Part shown: one piece after another, positions 33,801-42,774 of the stretch | Layout of the letters: every line of letters starts with the position of its first letter | How positions within the stretch are numbered: the first letter of the stretch is position 1 | DNA from: Acidobacteriota bacterium | GTDB taxonomy: Bacteria > Acidobacteriota > Terriglobia > Bryobacterales > Bryobacteraceae | DNA length: 64,000 nt | Direction of reading: 5' to 3' | Assembly (NCBI GenBank): GCA_018268715.1 | Contig: JAFDVZ010000003.1 | Coordinates: 124,001 to 188,000, forward strand | Notes under the pieces: model-generated | Databases searched by the model: none | What the model saw: only the letters and a program-made list of their open reading frames with translations | What the model was told of the DNA's origin: nothing | Position numbers and translations under genes: made by a program

Positions 33801-34409
33801 GACATCCCGGTGGGTCCGGGCCACCGGTTTAACCCGCATCGGCTCGGCCGCGTGGTTGGCGGCTGGTCCCTCGGCAGCGTGATGACCTGGCAGTCCGGAA
33901 CCCCATTCACCATCACCACGGGTGCTCGTGGCACTCTGAATCGCGGCGGCCGCTCCACCTATAACACGGCGACGGCGCTCGTTTCGGGTAGCGCACTGGC
34001 CGACATCGTCAGCTATCGCATGACGGGCAACGGTCCGTATATGGTCGCGTCCTCCGCCATTGGATCCGACGGGCGCGGAACCGCCGCCGACGGGTCGCGT
34101 ATGTTCACGGGGCAGGCCTTCGCCAACCCTGGGGCGGGCTCGATTGGCGCGTTGCAACGCCGGATGTTCTACGGTCCCAACGCGTTCGGCCAGGACCTCA
34201 GCATCAGCAAGGAAGTGAAGCTATTTGAGCGCCACACCCTGCTGTTCCGCGCGGACGCCCAGAACGTCTGGAACCACCCGACGTTCTACATGTACGACAG
34301 CGCCTCGGGACTGAGCATCACGAACATCAACTCCACGACGTTCGGAAAGCTCACGTCCTCGCTGTTCGGACGACGCCTGGTGCAGTTCTCGCTGTACTAC
34401 AAGTTCTGA
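30825..34409 (+). CDS. TonB-dependent receptor, Oar-like, with carboxypeptidase-regulatory domain
   Basis: 1194 residues from ATG 30825 (AGGGAAG upstream). Signal peptide 1-22 (LPSFGQ), carboxypeptidase-regulatory beta-sandwich about 25-105 (GSLTGSIQDPSGAAVPGAEIQL, NTEGLFRITAI), plug domain about 115-230 (INGQRTTFSNVTLNGVNIQDN), then a long beta-barrel rich in aromatic hairpins ending VQFSLYYKF with the C-terminal Phe needed for BAM insertion. These receptors are thought to import or export large glycans or proteins using TonB energy. A -24/-12 promoter precedes it and a strong terminator follows, so it is monocistronic. Confidence 0.93.
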   Translation: MKNRALLRYSVAILLGLPSFGQVFGSLTGSIQDPSGAAVPGAEIQLFLAGGVSPVITGKTNTEGLFRITAIRPETYKLRIEATGFNEFVQPGLVIAPARETSLPPLKLELGAVAQRVDVTTVIESVQTSNVEVANTVTMTQVAKLPVINRSPLSLIGTQAGVLTSGSDSTTINGQRTTFSNVTLNGVNIQDNFIRTGSLDFLPNLLLMGQVAEVTVSSSNMDASQSAASAVTFLTPSGGNTYHGEVYWSNRNNVVAANTWFNNQSGVKLPFLNQNQLGGSVNGAIIKDKWFFFVNYEAFRLRQTSSVTTTIPTADARNGIYTYRDLTGAVQKVNLLTAAGASINPTVAPILAKVPTPDKINTYNVGDSSAALARNTGGYMFLTRYNRTRDNVTGTTDYVLSMKHNFNATFSWNRDILDRVDSSIFNDYSLVPKVSNDDTAKLFTMAWRWAPTPTLTNELRGGLNFAPAVFATSEQFPSSIIDGFVWNNPLNTFRAQGRNTRTYNLNDNASWVKGKHFVKFGFSFQDIRTAPYNDAGITPTYTIGMGAGHQGLVSSQFPGGISSTDLTGANNLLASLTGALTSSSQTFNITSTNSGYVNGATNLRNFIYDNYAFYIQDNWRLRRNFTLEAGLRYEYFTPLRERDNLEIFPNVVNNDPVATMLNPNATFNFVNGGMYKADKKDFGPRIGFAWDLKGDGKTAIRGGYGIYFVNDSVITTVRNNVETNAGIQATATASGLKSFADSPTPVVTPTYKMPRSLYDNYLISTSNAFGLVNPNLKTPYVGQYSLSVQHDFKGNVLSVAYVGNHGTKLLRGIDYNQVTIKQNGFLADFLRAQNNGWLAMGATGKFNPAFNSSIAGSQPLTIFPTMPSGGYLTNSSVLTYLQQSQVGQLAYFYQVNAVNGNMNFFTNPYTLGANYINNGSDSSYNSLQVDVRRRTAAGLTLQGNYTWSKVLSNSTGDTQFNFEPLLDNDNPGAERAPAPFDLRHVFKANAVWDIPVGPGHRFNPHRLGRVVGGWSLGSVMTWQSGTPFTITTGARGTLNRGGRSTYNTATALVSGSALADIVSYRMTGNGPYMVASSAIGSDGRGTAADGSRMFTGQAFANPGAGSIGALQRRMFYGPNAFGQDLSISKEVKLFERHTLLFRADAQNVWNHPTFYMYDSASGLSITNINSTTFGKLTSSLFGRRLVQFSLYYKF

Positions 34410-34433
34410 GGGGAAGCTCCCCGGATCTGGAAT

Positions 34434-34467
34434 GGCCCGGTGCGGAGAGATCCGCGCCGGGCCTTTT
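34434..34467 (+). terminator. Intrinsic terminator after the receptor gene
   Basis: GGCCCGG...CCGGGCC with an inner GCGGA/TCCGC stem and a GAGA loop, followed by TTTTCGTGT, 25 bases after the receptor stop codon. Confidence 0.85.
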
Positions 34468-34582
34468 CGTGTGTGCCGAGCATGTTCGACAGCTTGGAGA
34501 TCGCGCTAACCTCGGGAGAGCTGCTGTGCGTCGCGAAATCGTGACTCGAACCGTAATCGTGAGCCGTAGTCTGCGCAACGCA

Positions 34583-34692
34583 TGGCGGTCATGCGCCAGC
34601 TATTCAGCTTCGGCTGAGCTCGGCAGGGGCGGATAGGGTGAAGCCCGAAAGGGCAGCGTGGGAGGGGACCCAGAGGCTGCCCTCTATCCCGC
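34583..34692. other. Chain of hairpins in a 299-base gap
   Basis: Between the receptor terminator and the end of the next gene there is no gene, but four consecutive stems: TGGCG/CGCCA (34583-34598), TCAGC-TTCG-GCTGA (34604-34617, a UUCG tetraloop), GCCC-GAAA-GGGC (34643-34654, a GNRA tetraloop) and AGGGCAGC/GCTGCCCT (34650-34683), which is flanked by imperfect GCGGATAG/CTATCCCGC. The last two stems share bases and exclude each other. On the minus strand the last stem ends TTTCGGGCTT, so at least part may terminate the barrel gene ending at 34709; the remainder could be a structured RNA or a palindromic repeat. Confidence 0.5.
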
Positions 34693-34708
34693 TTGCCTTC
34701 CGATTGTC

Positions 34709-36508
34709 CTAGAAGATGAAGCTCAGCCCGCCCCGCACGGCGCGCGGCGAGTTGGTGAACAGCATCGAACGTCCCGCCGCCGTCAACGGCAGGTAACCCT
34801 GCTGCAGCAGGTTCCGGAACTCCGCCGTAGCTTCCAGGCGACCGGGCATTCCGCCCATGCCGGGCAGCGGCTGGCGGATCGAGATGTTCAGGCCCGGCTC
34901 GACGTTCAGCCGCTGGGCCAGATACAGGTGCACCGGCATCATCGAGTTGCGGTCGGTCCAACCGTAGGAAGCCCCCACTCGAGTGCCCGTCACCGGAACG
35001 GTTCCCGACGCCCGCACCGTAACCCAGTTCTTTTCGTGCATCCGGATGAAGCGGCGCAGTTCGTCGGCGTCCTCTGAGCTCAACTCTCGCCCTTCCGTGG
35101 TCAGCGCGCCGCCGCGACCGTAGGCGGCCGAGATCTCCATGCGCTGACCGACGGCCTGCGTCATCGACGCCGTGTAGCCCCACCGGCTAAACTTGCCGAG
35201 GTTGAAGATCGAACTTTCCGAGCCCAGGTCCGGCAGCACGTCGCTCGCAAACAGATCGCCCGACCCGGCGAGCATCGCCGCGCCGTCCGACACCCGCTCG
35301 TGATAGATTCCCGCGGAGTACGTTCGGCTGCCCGCCACCTTGGTGTAGCCGATCTCGACGTTCTCGGTGCGCTGCGCCCTCGCCTGGTTATTCCGGATGG
35401 AGAGGATCGGCATCATGCCGAGCGTGTTCAACTCCTGATTCAGGGAGGCGTCCTCGCGGTTCACCGCGTCATTGCCGCGCGCCGCCAGCTCCGTCGCCAG
35501 CGCCCCGGACGAATAGGCGATCTTCAACCGCCCGTTGGAGCCCATGTCGAAGGTGAGGCGCGCGAACGGGCTAAGCACGTTCAACCGATTCAACAGGCTG
35601 ACCGATTCCACCGAGCTGCCGTACTCGAGCCGCAGACGGTCGCCCGCCTCCAGCTCATGCAGCAGCGTGGCCGACATCACCCGCATGCTGGGTCCGTCCG
35701 GAACCGCCACGCCGAAACCGCCCCGCGACGGCAAATACACCTGCCGCATCGAAACCGTGATCTCCGGAGTCTGCGATCCGCCGTTGCGGGAAAACTTCGT
35801 GCGGAATCCGGCGGCCGGAAGCCCGGTGTGCGAGCTGTAGCCGAAATTACCGCTCAATTCGAGCTGGTTCGACCCGAACACCGACGTCGCCACTGCGAAC
35901 GCCGTGCCCAGATCCGGCTGCGAGCCCACGCCGAGCGACGCGCCGTCGCCGGCCGACAACTTCACCATGCCGCGCGTTTCCGAGAACACATTCGACATGC
36001 GCGGACGGCCGGCCGGCGGATCCTTCAGGTCCACCAGGCGCATCACCGGACGCGTCGCCTGGGACGATCGCAGAACCCACTTCCAGTCCTCCGACATCAG
36101 GGACCCGGTGGCCGGCGCCGAGGAGACGAATTCGATTGAACTCAGCATGCTCGACAGGCTGATGGTCAACACGCTGTGGAAACCAGGCTGGACCGCGATG
36201 TTGCGCCGGAAGGCGGGCAGGAAACTGGACAGGCTGACGCGTAGCGAGTAGACGTCGGGAAGCAGGGAGTCGAAGCCGAAGGAACCGTCGGGGTTCGTGA
36301 TGGCGGAGCGGATGGCCCGGTCGTACCGGTTGTAGAGAACCACCGTAGCGCCCATCTGCACAACGCCCGCCGCGCTGCGCACCTGGCCGCCCAGGCTGCC
36401 CGTCAGGCGTACCGAGGTGGCCGCGGATACACTGAGAGCCGAACTCAGCGCCAGCGCCGCTACGCCGAGTGAAATCGCGGGTTTTCTGCGCCTCACAGTC
36501 AACGCCAA
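34709..36508 (-). CDS. Outer-membrane beta-barrel protein with carboxypeptidase-regulatory N-terminus
   Basis: 599 residues, about half the length of Oar-type receptors. No ATG is available near the leader: TTG at 36508 or 36502, or GTG at 36496 (giving MRRRKPAISLG) are the candidates. Signal peptide to about residue 29, regulatory beta-sandwich about 33-115 (SAAGVVQMGATVVLYNRYD, NPDGSFGFDSLLP), no recognisable plug domain, then amphipathic barrel strands ending GGLSFIF with terminal Phe. It lies 60 bases after the GWxTD gene and is probably cotranscribed with it. Lacking a plug, it may be an exporter or structural barrel rather than a TonB receptor. Confidence 0.75.
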   Translation of the reverse strand: MALTVRRRKPAISLGVAALALSSALSVSAATSVRLTGSLGGQVRSAAGVVQMGATVVLYNRYDRAIRSAITNPDGSFGFDSLLPDVYSLRVSLSSFLPAFRRNIAVQPGFHSVLTISLSSMLSSIEFVSSAPATGSLMSEDWKWVLRSSQATRPVMRLVDLKDPPAGRPRMSNVFSETRGMVKLSAGDGASLGVGSQPDLGTAFAVATSVFGSNQLELSGNFGYSSHTGLPAAGFRTKFSRNGGSQTPEITVSMRQVYLPSRGGFGVAVPDGPSMRVMSATLLHELEAGDRLRLEYGSSVESVSLLNRLNVLSPFARLTFDMGSNGRLKIAYSSGALATELAARGNDAVNREDASLNQELNTLGMMPILSIRNNQARAQRTENVEIGYTKVAGSRTYSAGIYHERVSDGAAMLAGSGDLFASDVLPDLGSESSIFNLGKFSRWGYTASMTQAVGQRMEISAAYGRGGALTTEGRELSSEDADELRRFIRMHEKNWVTVRASGTVPVTGTRVGASYGWTDRNSMMPVHLYLAQRLNVEPGLNISIRQPLPGMGGMPGRLEATAEFRNLLQQGYLPLTAAGRSMLFTNSPRAVRGGLSFIF

Positions 36509-36568
36509 ATCAGTTTACCGCCAACTGCTCCACGGGGCGAGCCGCCCCGGACCCTGACCGCGTTATCC

Positions 36569-38248
36569 CTATGTTACCGTAAACGTCGCCGACGGGGTGA
36601 GGGTCTGATTTCGAATCTTGTCCACCACCTTCATCCGCAGCGTGTACGATCCCGGCTCAAACGTTTTCAACGGCAGAAGCTTCTCCACCGTCATTTGCGT
36701 GGCCGATCCCTTCAGCGAGTTCACATCTTCGCTAAACTCGAAAACCTTCTGGTTCGACCCGTTCTTCACGATCTCGTAGTCGATGGTGCCGCTCGGCTTG
36801 TGGGTCGCCTCGTCCTGCTCGAAGTTGTACAGCTGGACGTAAATCCCCAGCTTCTCCTCGCGCGTGAACGATTCCGACAGTCGCGGCCGAACCTTGCTGC
36901 CGCCGATCACGAACTGGCCGGTGCCGATGCTCTTGGTCGGCACTTTCTCGATCAAATCGGCCAGGATCAGCGTGCTCGAAGCCAGCTTATCTTCCTCAAA
37001 ACGCGGCACATCGATGGCCTTCTCGTAGGAAGTCATGTTGCCGCCGGTGATGTCCTTGGCGACCACGTTCAGCCGGTACTTGCCAGGGGGCAGCGGCACC
37101 GTCTTCTGGTACACGGAAACGCCCTTGGCGGCCTGCTGCAGCATCGCGGTGGGAACTTCCACCGAGACCACGTCCTCAAAAACGTTCACCGTACGCCGCG
37201 CCATGGAACTGATGCGTGCATAGATGTTCACCGACGCCTTCGAGATTCCCTCTTTATCCTTAAATTGCAGGTCGTGACGGTCGAACTGAATCGTGATGCT
37301 CGTGAAGATCGACGACGTCGTCACCGGGATGTAGTCCGCGCGGACCTGCATCGGCAGCGTGTTGTACCGGATGGTGGAGGTGACCGCCGCTTCCAGGTCC
37401 TTGAACTTCACCTTCGGCGCCTGCTGGAGTTTCGCGTACTGCTCCAGGCGCTCGAACTGGTTCATGCTGGCCGGCAAAGGCTGCGTTCCGGTGCCCAGGT
37501 GCGTGCCGTCGGTGCGGTTGAAGCGGTCCGTCTTGCTCGCCAGGCCCATCTGCTCCATCATCGTCAGACCGGCGTTGGGCACATACAGCAGGGCGTCCTT
37601 CTCGGTCGGATCCATCGTCATGCGGTATTCGCCGGTCATGGTCGGATCCACAAACTCGATGTTGATGTCGCTGCCGATCCCTTCGATGTAGCGGTAACGC
37701 CACTTCTCGAACGGATAGGTGGACGTGGTGCCGCCGCCCTCTTCCATGGGCCGCTCGTAGGTTCCACCGGAGGGGTGCGACTCGATTTCGTCCGGAGGCC
37801 CGAAGGTGATATAGATGCGTCCGCGGTCCGTCTTCCAGCCCGGGATGCCCGACGCGTAGCGTTCGTTGGCGTACGCGATGCGCCGGTAATGCTCTTCCTT
37901 GAACTCGTTTTCCTCGGTGTCGGGGGTGGGATCGCGGCGCAGCCAGAACTGTTCAATGAACTGCTGCTTTTCCTCATCCGTGTTCAAACGCTTGAACGCC
38001 GTACGTTCCTCGTCGGTGATGATGTAGCCCACATCGACGTTCAGCCACTGCTTGTAAGGACCTTCCAGTTCCTTCCTCAGGGCCTTCTCTCGACGCTTCT
38101 TTTCCTTCTCCGACAACGGCTTAGCCACCGTCTCCCGATCCGCCGCCTCCGCCGCCTTCTTGTTGTTCTTGGTGTCTGCCGGCAACCCCGCTTGCGGCAG
38201 CAAGAGGGTGTAAACGCAACAGTAGGCGAGAAAAGACTTGGATCGCAT
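36569..38248 (-). CDS. GWxTD domain-containing exported protein
   Basis: 559 residues. Signal peptide to about 24, a Lys/Glu-rich linker to 60, then the GWxTD domain: FIEQFWLRRDPTP at 98-110, YRRIAYANERYASG, GWKTDRGRIYITFGPPDE at 137-154, and WRYRYIEG. The C-terminal half is beta-rich with Ig-like segments (KYRLNVVAKDITGGN; PGSYTLRMKVVDK). GWxTD proteins are characteristic of Acidobacteriota and Bacteroidota-like phyla; no molecular function is established. It is preceded by a strong sigma-70-like promoter and AGGAG, and followed by a barrel gene, suggesting an envelope role. Confidence 0.93.
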   Translation of the reverse strand: MRSKSFLAYCCVYTLLLPQAGLPADTKNNKKAAEAADRETVAKPLSEKEKKRREKALRKELEGPYKQWLNVDVGYIITDEERTAFKRLNTDEEKQQFIEQFWLRRDPTPDTEENEFKEEHYRRIAYANERYASGIPGWKTDRGRIYITFGPPDEIESHPSGGTYERPMEEGGGTTSTYPFEKWRYRYIEGIGSDINIEFVDPTMTGEYRMTMDPTEKDALLYVPNAGLTMMEQMGLASKTDRFNRTDGTHLGTGTQPLPASMNQFERLEQYAKLQQAPKVKFKDLEAAVTSTIRYNTLPMQVRADYIPVTTSSIFTSITIQFDRHDLQFKDKEGISKASVNIYARISSMARRTVNVFEDVVSVEVPTAMLQQAAKGVSVYQKTVPLPPGKYRLNVVAKDITGGNMTSYEKAIDVPRFEEDKLASSTLILADLIEKVPTKSIGTGQFVIGGSKVRPRLSESFTREEKLGIYVQLYNFEQDEATHKPSGTIDYEIVKNGSNQKVFEFSEDVNSLKGSATQMTVEKLLPLKTFEPGSYTLRMKVVDKIRNQTLTPSATFTVT

Positions 38249-38282
38249 GCACTACTCCTGGAGAGCGGTCGGAACTAGTTCA

Positions 38283-38312
38283 ATTCTAAGGCTGTCAAAC
38301 ATATACGGTCAA
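38283..38312 (-). promoter_or_regulatory. Sigma-70-like promoter of the GWxTD gene
   Basis: On the minus strand TTGACC (38307-38312), an 18-base spacer and TAGAAT (38283-38288), with the start codon 35 bases beyond the -10. A second TTGACA lies inside the spacer. This is the best sigma-70 match I see in the window. Confidence 0.6.
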
Positions 38313-38530
38313 GGCGGTACGACCGGCCCCGGGCCTTCTTCCCCCTGGCGGATGACGCGCCGACCCGCCGGAAAGTTTCCCCTCCTTTACACTGCAACCC
38401 GCGGGCCAACCCGCAAACTGCTCTCGTTCCACGATCCCGCCGGCGCCGGCCGTGCTCGAGGAGCGCCCAGCGTGGTCCGGCCTTCACACTCCTGAGACCG
38501 TCGCCGAGCCCCCGACGGAACGGCGTTGTT

Positions 38531-39274
38531 TCAGGCCAGCGCCTCGATAATCCGGCGGACGTCGTTCGTTTCGAGCGCGCGCACCGCCTTCAACTTCATC
38601 GCGATCGTCAGCGGCGGGTGCAACACCGTCTGCCCCAGCGCGGAAACCACCATGTCGAGCCGGGCCAGCCGCGCCTCCTGATCCCCCGGATTCGCGGCGA
38701 ACTCCTGGGCCGTCATCCAGGCGAAGTCCCGCGCCTTGCCCATGCTGAAGTTGATCACCAGGTTCCCGTCCAGCAGCGCCGCGTCGCGCAGCATGGCCAG
38801 CGCGGGCGAAAGCGTCGCCAGGGCGTTTTCCACAGCCAGGGTCTCTTCCGACAGGACACTGTTGATCTCGTTAAAGTCCCGGCGAAGCGATTCAAGCGCC
38901 GCTCCGGGCGCCACCGCCGCCGCCGACGGTCCCAGGTCCATATTGATATGCGCGTTCATGCCGGCCATCAGATGCTGCAGGACGCAGGGCCCGGCATCGT
39001 CGCAGGCCCGGAAGGCGAGCGACCAGGACGCCGGCGCGGGCCGCCCATTCCGGTAGGCGTCAAACGGCGCCAGATACCGTCCGGCAAAGTGGGAGTCGAA
39101 GAGGTCCATCCGCGCGCCGTCCTCAAACCGTCCCGCCAGGATGCCAGCCTTCACCCGGCGCGTCACTCGCCGGTACAAGGCCGCGAAGAAGCCGCAACGG
39201 GACTTATCTTCGTGGGCGCGGGCGATGATGGCGTCCAGGCCGGACAGCACGTCGTCGATCGTTTCGATGGGCAC
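38531..39274 (-). CDS. DUF5995 family protein
   Basis: 247 residues starting at GTG 39272-39274 (MPIETIDDVL). Helical throughout. The recognisable core is DLFDSHFAGRYLAPFDAYRNG, SLAFRACDDAGPCVLQHLMAGMNAHINMDLG and LRRDFNEINSVL, where conserved Asp, His and Asn residues could bind a metal. No signal peptide. The function of this family is unknown. It stands between the GWxTD promoter region and the broken receptor gene, with no clear operon partner. Confidence 0.85.
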   Translation of the reverse strand: MPIETIDDVLSGLDAIIARAHEDKSRCGFFAALYRRVTRRVKAGILAGRFEDGARMDLFDSHFAGRYLAPFDAYRNGRPAPASWSLAFRACDDAGPCVLQHLMAGMNAHINMDLGPSAAAVAPGAALESLRRDFNEINSVLSEETLAVENALATLSPALAMLRDAALLDGNLVINFSMGKARDFAWMTAQEFAANPGDQEARLARLDMVVSALGQTVLHPPLTIAMKLKAVRALETNDVRRIIEALA

Positions 39275-39352
39275 TGGAGCGAGGATACCATCGGCGGGTT
39301 CGGGGCGGGACCGGATTGCTCCAGCCCCGCCCCTCTTGTGTGTGGGGGGATT

Positions 39353-42300
39353 CTAGAAAAGGACCTTCAGGGCCAACTGGCCGATCCTGGGATCCTGCGC
39401 GCTCGTGATGCTGCCGAAACCGCCGGAACTCTGCGTCACGTTCGGATTGTTGAAATTTGCCCGGTTCAGGGTGTTGAAGAACTCGGCGCGGAATTGCAGG
39501 CGGAAGCGCTCGCCCACCAGCGGGAACTCCTTGAAGATGCCGGTGTCCCAGTTCAACAGGCCGGGTCCGGTCAGTACGCCCTTACCCAGGTTCCCGTATG
39601 TGCCGGTGGCGGGAAGCCCGAACGCCGACGGAATCAGGAAGGGCACGCAGCCCGCCCCGGTGCAGGCGCCCGAGCCGTAGACCTCGCCGCCCAGGTAATT
39701 GGCGCGATCGCTGCCGATGCCGGTCTGCGACTGGTCTTTGCCGGCCAGAATCGTCAGCGGACCGCCCGTCTGCGCCGTCAGGATGCCGGTCAACTGCCAG
39801 CCGCCCAGCGCCGTCCGAACGAACGGGTTCGCCGAGGCCAGGCGCGGCAGGTCGTAGACGTAGCTCAGCACGAAGCGGTGCCGGTGGTCGTATTCCGACA
39901 GTCCGCGGTCATATTGATGCCGACCCGACCAGTTCCACGGAATCGGCGAATTGCTGCCCTGCCCTACTCCGGAAATCCCCATGTTGGCGGGCATATCGTC
40001 GATCGACTTCGACCACGTATAGTTCGCCATCACGGTGAGCCCCTTGGAGTAGCGCTTTTGCAACGTAACCTGGAGCGAGTTGAAACTCGAGTTGATGTCG
40101 AACGACGCCTGGCTGATCGACCCGTACGGCTGGAAGAAGCGCCGCGCGTCCGTGCCCAGCTTGCTGCCGGCCGTGTAGATGGCCGGGTTCAGTTCGAGCG
40201 ACTCCGACAGGCGGGAGGCGTGCGAACCGACATAGGCCACGCGTGCGATCCACTCATTGACGATCTGGCGCTCGACGATCAGATTCCAGTTGTACATCAC
40301 TGGAGTCATGGCCTTGCCGCCGTTCGCCGGATCGTAGGTGATGACCAGCACCGGCCCCGGAAACGCCGTGTCCTTGGGCGGCGGGAACGGCGACGGGTAC
40401 GGATTCACGATGCCGAGATAGGGATTCGAAAGGCTCCCCTGCGGCTGAGTCAGGCTGATCTGCGGACTGAACGGAGTAACATCGACAAAGCGGTTGTTGA
40501 ACACGCCCGATTGCAGCGCGTCATAGAACATGCCCGCGCCGCCGCGAAGGCTGGTCTTGTTATCCGAAGTCAGGGCGTAGGCGAAACCGGCGCGCGGCGA
40601 GAAATTCTTATAACTCGCCGTCTGCCCATAGAACGGCATTCCCGAATCGCCGGGGAACAGCAGTCCGGCCGGGGCGTTCGTATACACGCTCGAACGCTTG
40701 TTGGCCATGTAATCGGACACGCTGAACTGCTCCATCCGGTTCATCTGCTCATGCCAGGGCAGGAACGGTTCCCAGCGCAGGCCCAGGTTCACGGTCAGGC
40801 GGCTGGTGGCGTGAAAATCGTCCTGGGCGTAGAAGCTGTAGGAGTAGAGGTTGTTGTCCTTGTACTCGCCGAAGCCCTGCGTGAACGTTCGAACGTAACC
40901 CAGCATGTAGCTCGCCAGCGCGTCGTTCGTATTATCGGCGGTGAAGCTATAGGAGCCCGAAGTGCGGAAGAGGTTGCGCAGAAACACCTGGCCGCGCAGC
41001 AGCGTCGCGCCGAACGCCAGGCTATGCTTGCCCTTCACCCAGTTGACGTCTTCGTTGATCGTGTACTGGTTGCGGATGAACGCCGCCGGATCCGTCTGGC
41101 TGGGATTGAAGAAGCCCGACACGTTGATGCCTTCGAGCGTCTTCACATCGCCCGGCTGCCACAGCTTCACGCCGAGATCCGACAGGCTGACGCTGCCCGG
41201 CGCGGGTCCGCGGTTCGACGTCTGCCGCGAAAAACTGGCGCGGAATTCGTTGAGCAGCAGCGGCGTGAACACATGCGTCTCACTCACCATCGCGTTCTGC
41301 GAGTTAATGGTAGAAAAATTTGAGTTACTCAGGTAATTCGACTTATCCATGAACGCCTTGTTCTTGAACTGGTCGAAGAAGTAGCGTACGGACAGGCGGT
41401 CTTTCTCGGAGAACGAGTGGTCCACCCGGCTCAGGTACTCGTTGAAGTCCTGCGCCAGCGGCACTGAATAGAAGATGCGGCCGTTGCCGGAGGACTGCAC
41501 GGGCAGGTACGTCACGAACGCGAGCGCCGCCGGATCCAGCCGGCTGGTGGGAATCTTGTTGCCCGGAAACGCCGTGCCGGTTAGCGGATCGAGCACCGTG
41601 GTCGCCTTCGAGAACGGATTGGCGGGGTCCGACGCGCTCAGCACGTTCGAAAAGTCGCCCGCGAGATTCTGCTGCAGCGGCATGTAGGCGCTCGAAGTGC
41701 CGCCGATGTTGCGGATCTTGGTGCCCTGGTAGCCGAAGAAGAAGAAGTCCTTGTTCTTGCCGTTGTACACGTGCGGGATGTCGATGGGCCCGCCGATGGT
41801 GCCGCCATACTGGTTGCGCTTCAACTGGTCGCGCCGGGCGGCGAAGAAGTTGCGCGCGTTGAACACGGCGTTGCGGTCGAACTCGAGCGCGCTGCCGTGA
41901 AACTCATTGGAGCCCGACTTCGTGACGATGTTCACCACGTCGCCGGCGTTGCCGCCGTACTTAGCCGTGTAGTTCGACGTCTGGACGCTGAACTCCTACA
42001 AGGCGTCGGGGAACGGGAACGGCTGGTTGACGTTCGTGTAAATGTCGTTGTTATAGGATCCGTCGAGCCGGAAACTCACCTGGTTCTGCCGGGACCCGTT
42101 GGTGGACACGGTTACAACCGACGGAAACGTCTTCGTATTCCCCTGGTCGACGTCGTTCGCTGGCGCCGGAATCGCTCCCGCCACCACCACCAGCAGCAGC
42201 GACGCCGCGTTCCGTCCATTCAAAGGCAGGTCGACCACGCGCCGCTGATCCACCACCGCACTCGTAGTGGCTGTGGTCGTGTCCACCTGGCTCGCCGCCG

Positions 42301-42670
42301 CGTTGACTTCGATGCTCTCGGCGGCCTGCTGCACCGAAACGGTCTGATTCACCGTCAGGCTCTGATCGGCCTCGAGCTGAATTCCCTTGCGGACCGACTG
42401 GCTGAATCCCGGCGCGGCGATCTGTAACGTGTACTTCGACGGCCGCAGCGACGGAATTACGTAATAACCCTGTTCGTTTGTCGCGGTTTCGCGCGAAACC
42501 GAGGTAGCTTCATCGATGACTTTTACGTTAGCTGCGGGGATTGCGGCGCCGGTGGGGTCGGTGACGGTCCCTACGATCGTTCCGAAGCCTTGGCCAAACG
42601 CCAGGGCCCCGGCAAAAATCGCCAGAATTATTGACTGGCGCACGTGACGAGACGTGAAGCAACGGAGCAT
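39353..42670 (-). pseudogene. TonB-dependent receptor (Oar-like) interrupted by an amber codon
   Basis: Start taken at ATG 42668-42670. The first part encodes a signal peptide (FAGALAFGQ), regulatory domain (GTIVGTVTDPTGAAIPAANV), and plug start (VVDLPLNGRNAASLL, FRLDGSYNNDIY) and ends at TAG 41996-41998. The same frame then continues without any shift, EFSVQTSNYTAKYGGNAGD, into VNIVTKSGSNEFHGSALEF and a complete barrel ending LALKVLF. The expected residue at the stop is Gln, so one CAG-to-TAG change explains it. Total intended length is about 1100 residues. Rest of the frame is intact, so the mutation is recent, a sequencing error, or the codon is read through. Confidence 0.85.
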
Positions 42671-42709
42671 GGAAGGAAGTATATCCGCATTCCATACTAA
42701 ATTCAATTA

Positions 42710-42723
42710 TGCATAAATATGCA
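42710..42723. promoter_or_regulatory. Operator-like palindrome in divergent spacer
   Basis: TGCATA-AA-TATGCA is a perfect 6-base inverted repeat with a 2-base centre, in an AT-rich island (about 42685-42725) inside GC-rich DNA, between the broken receptor gene and the lectin-like/enolase operon. Its size and place fit a dimeric repressor site shared by both promoters. Confidence 0.4.
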
Positions 42724-42774
42724 GAGCGCCGCGCCGCAACCCTCCTGTCGCGCCGAACCTGATACGGTCTTGGT

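Noticed and set aside
38618-41323. 901-codon plus-strand frame
   Set aside because: Mirror of DUF5995 and the receptor gene; no domain signal.
41996-41998. TAG read as selenocysteine or pyrrolysine
   Set aside because: Sec uses TGA; no pyl genes or expected Pyl function; Gln codon one base away explains it better.
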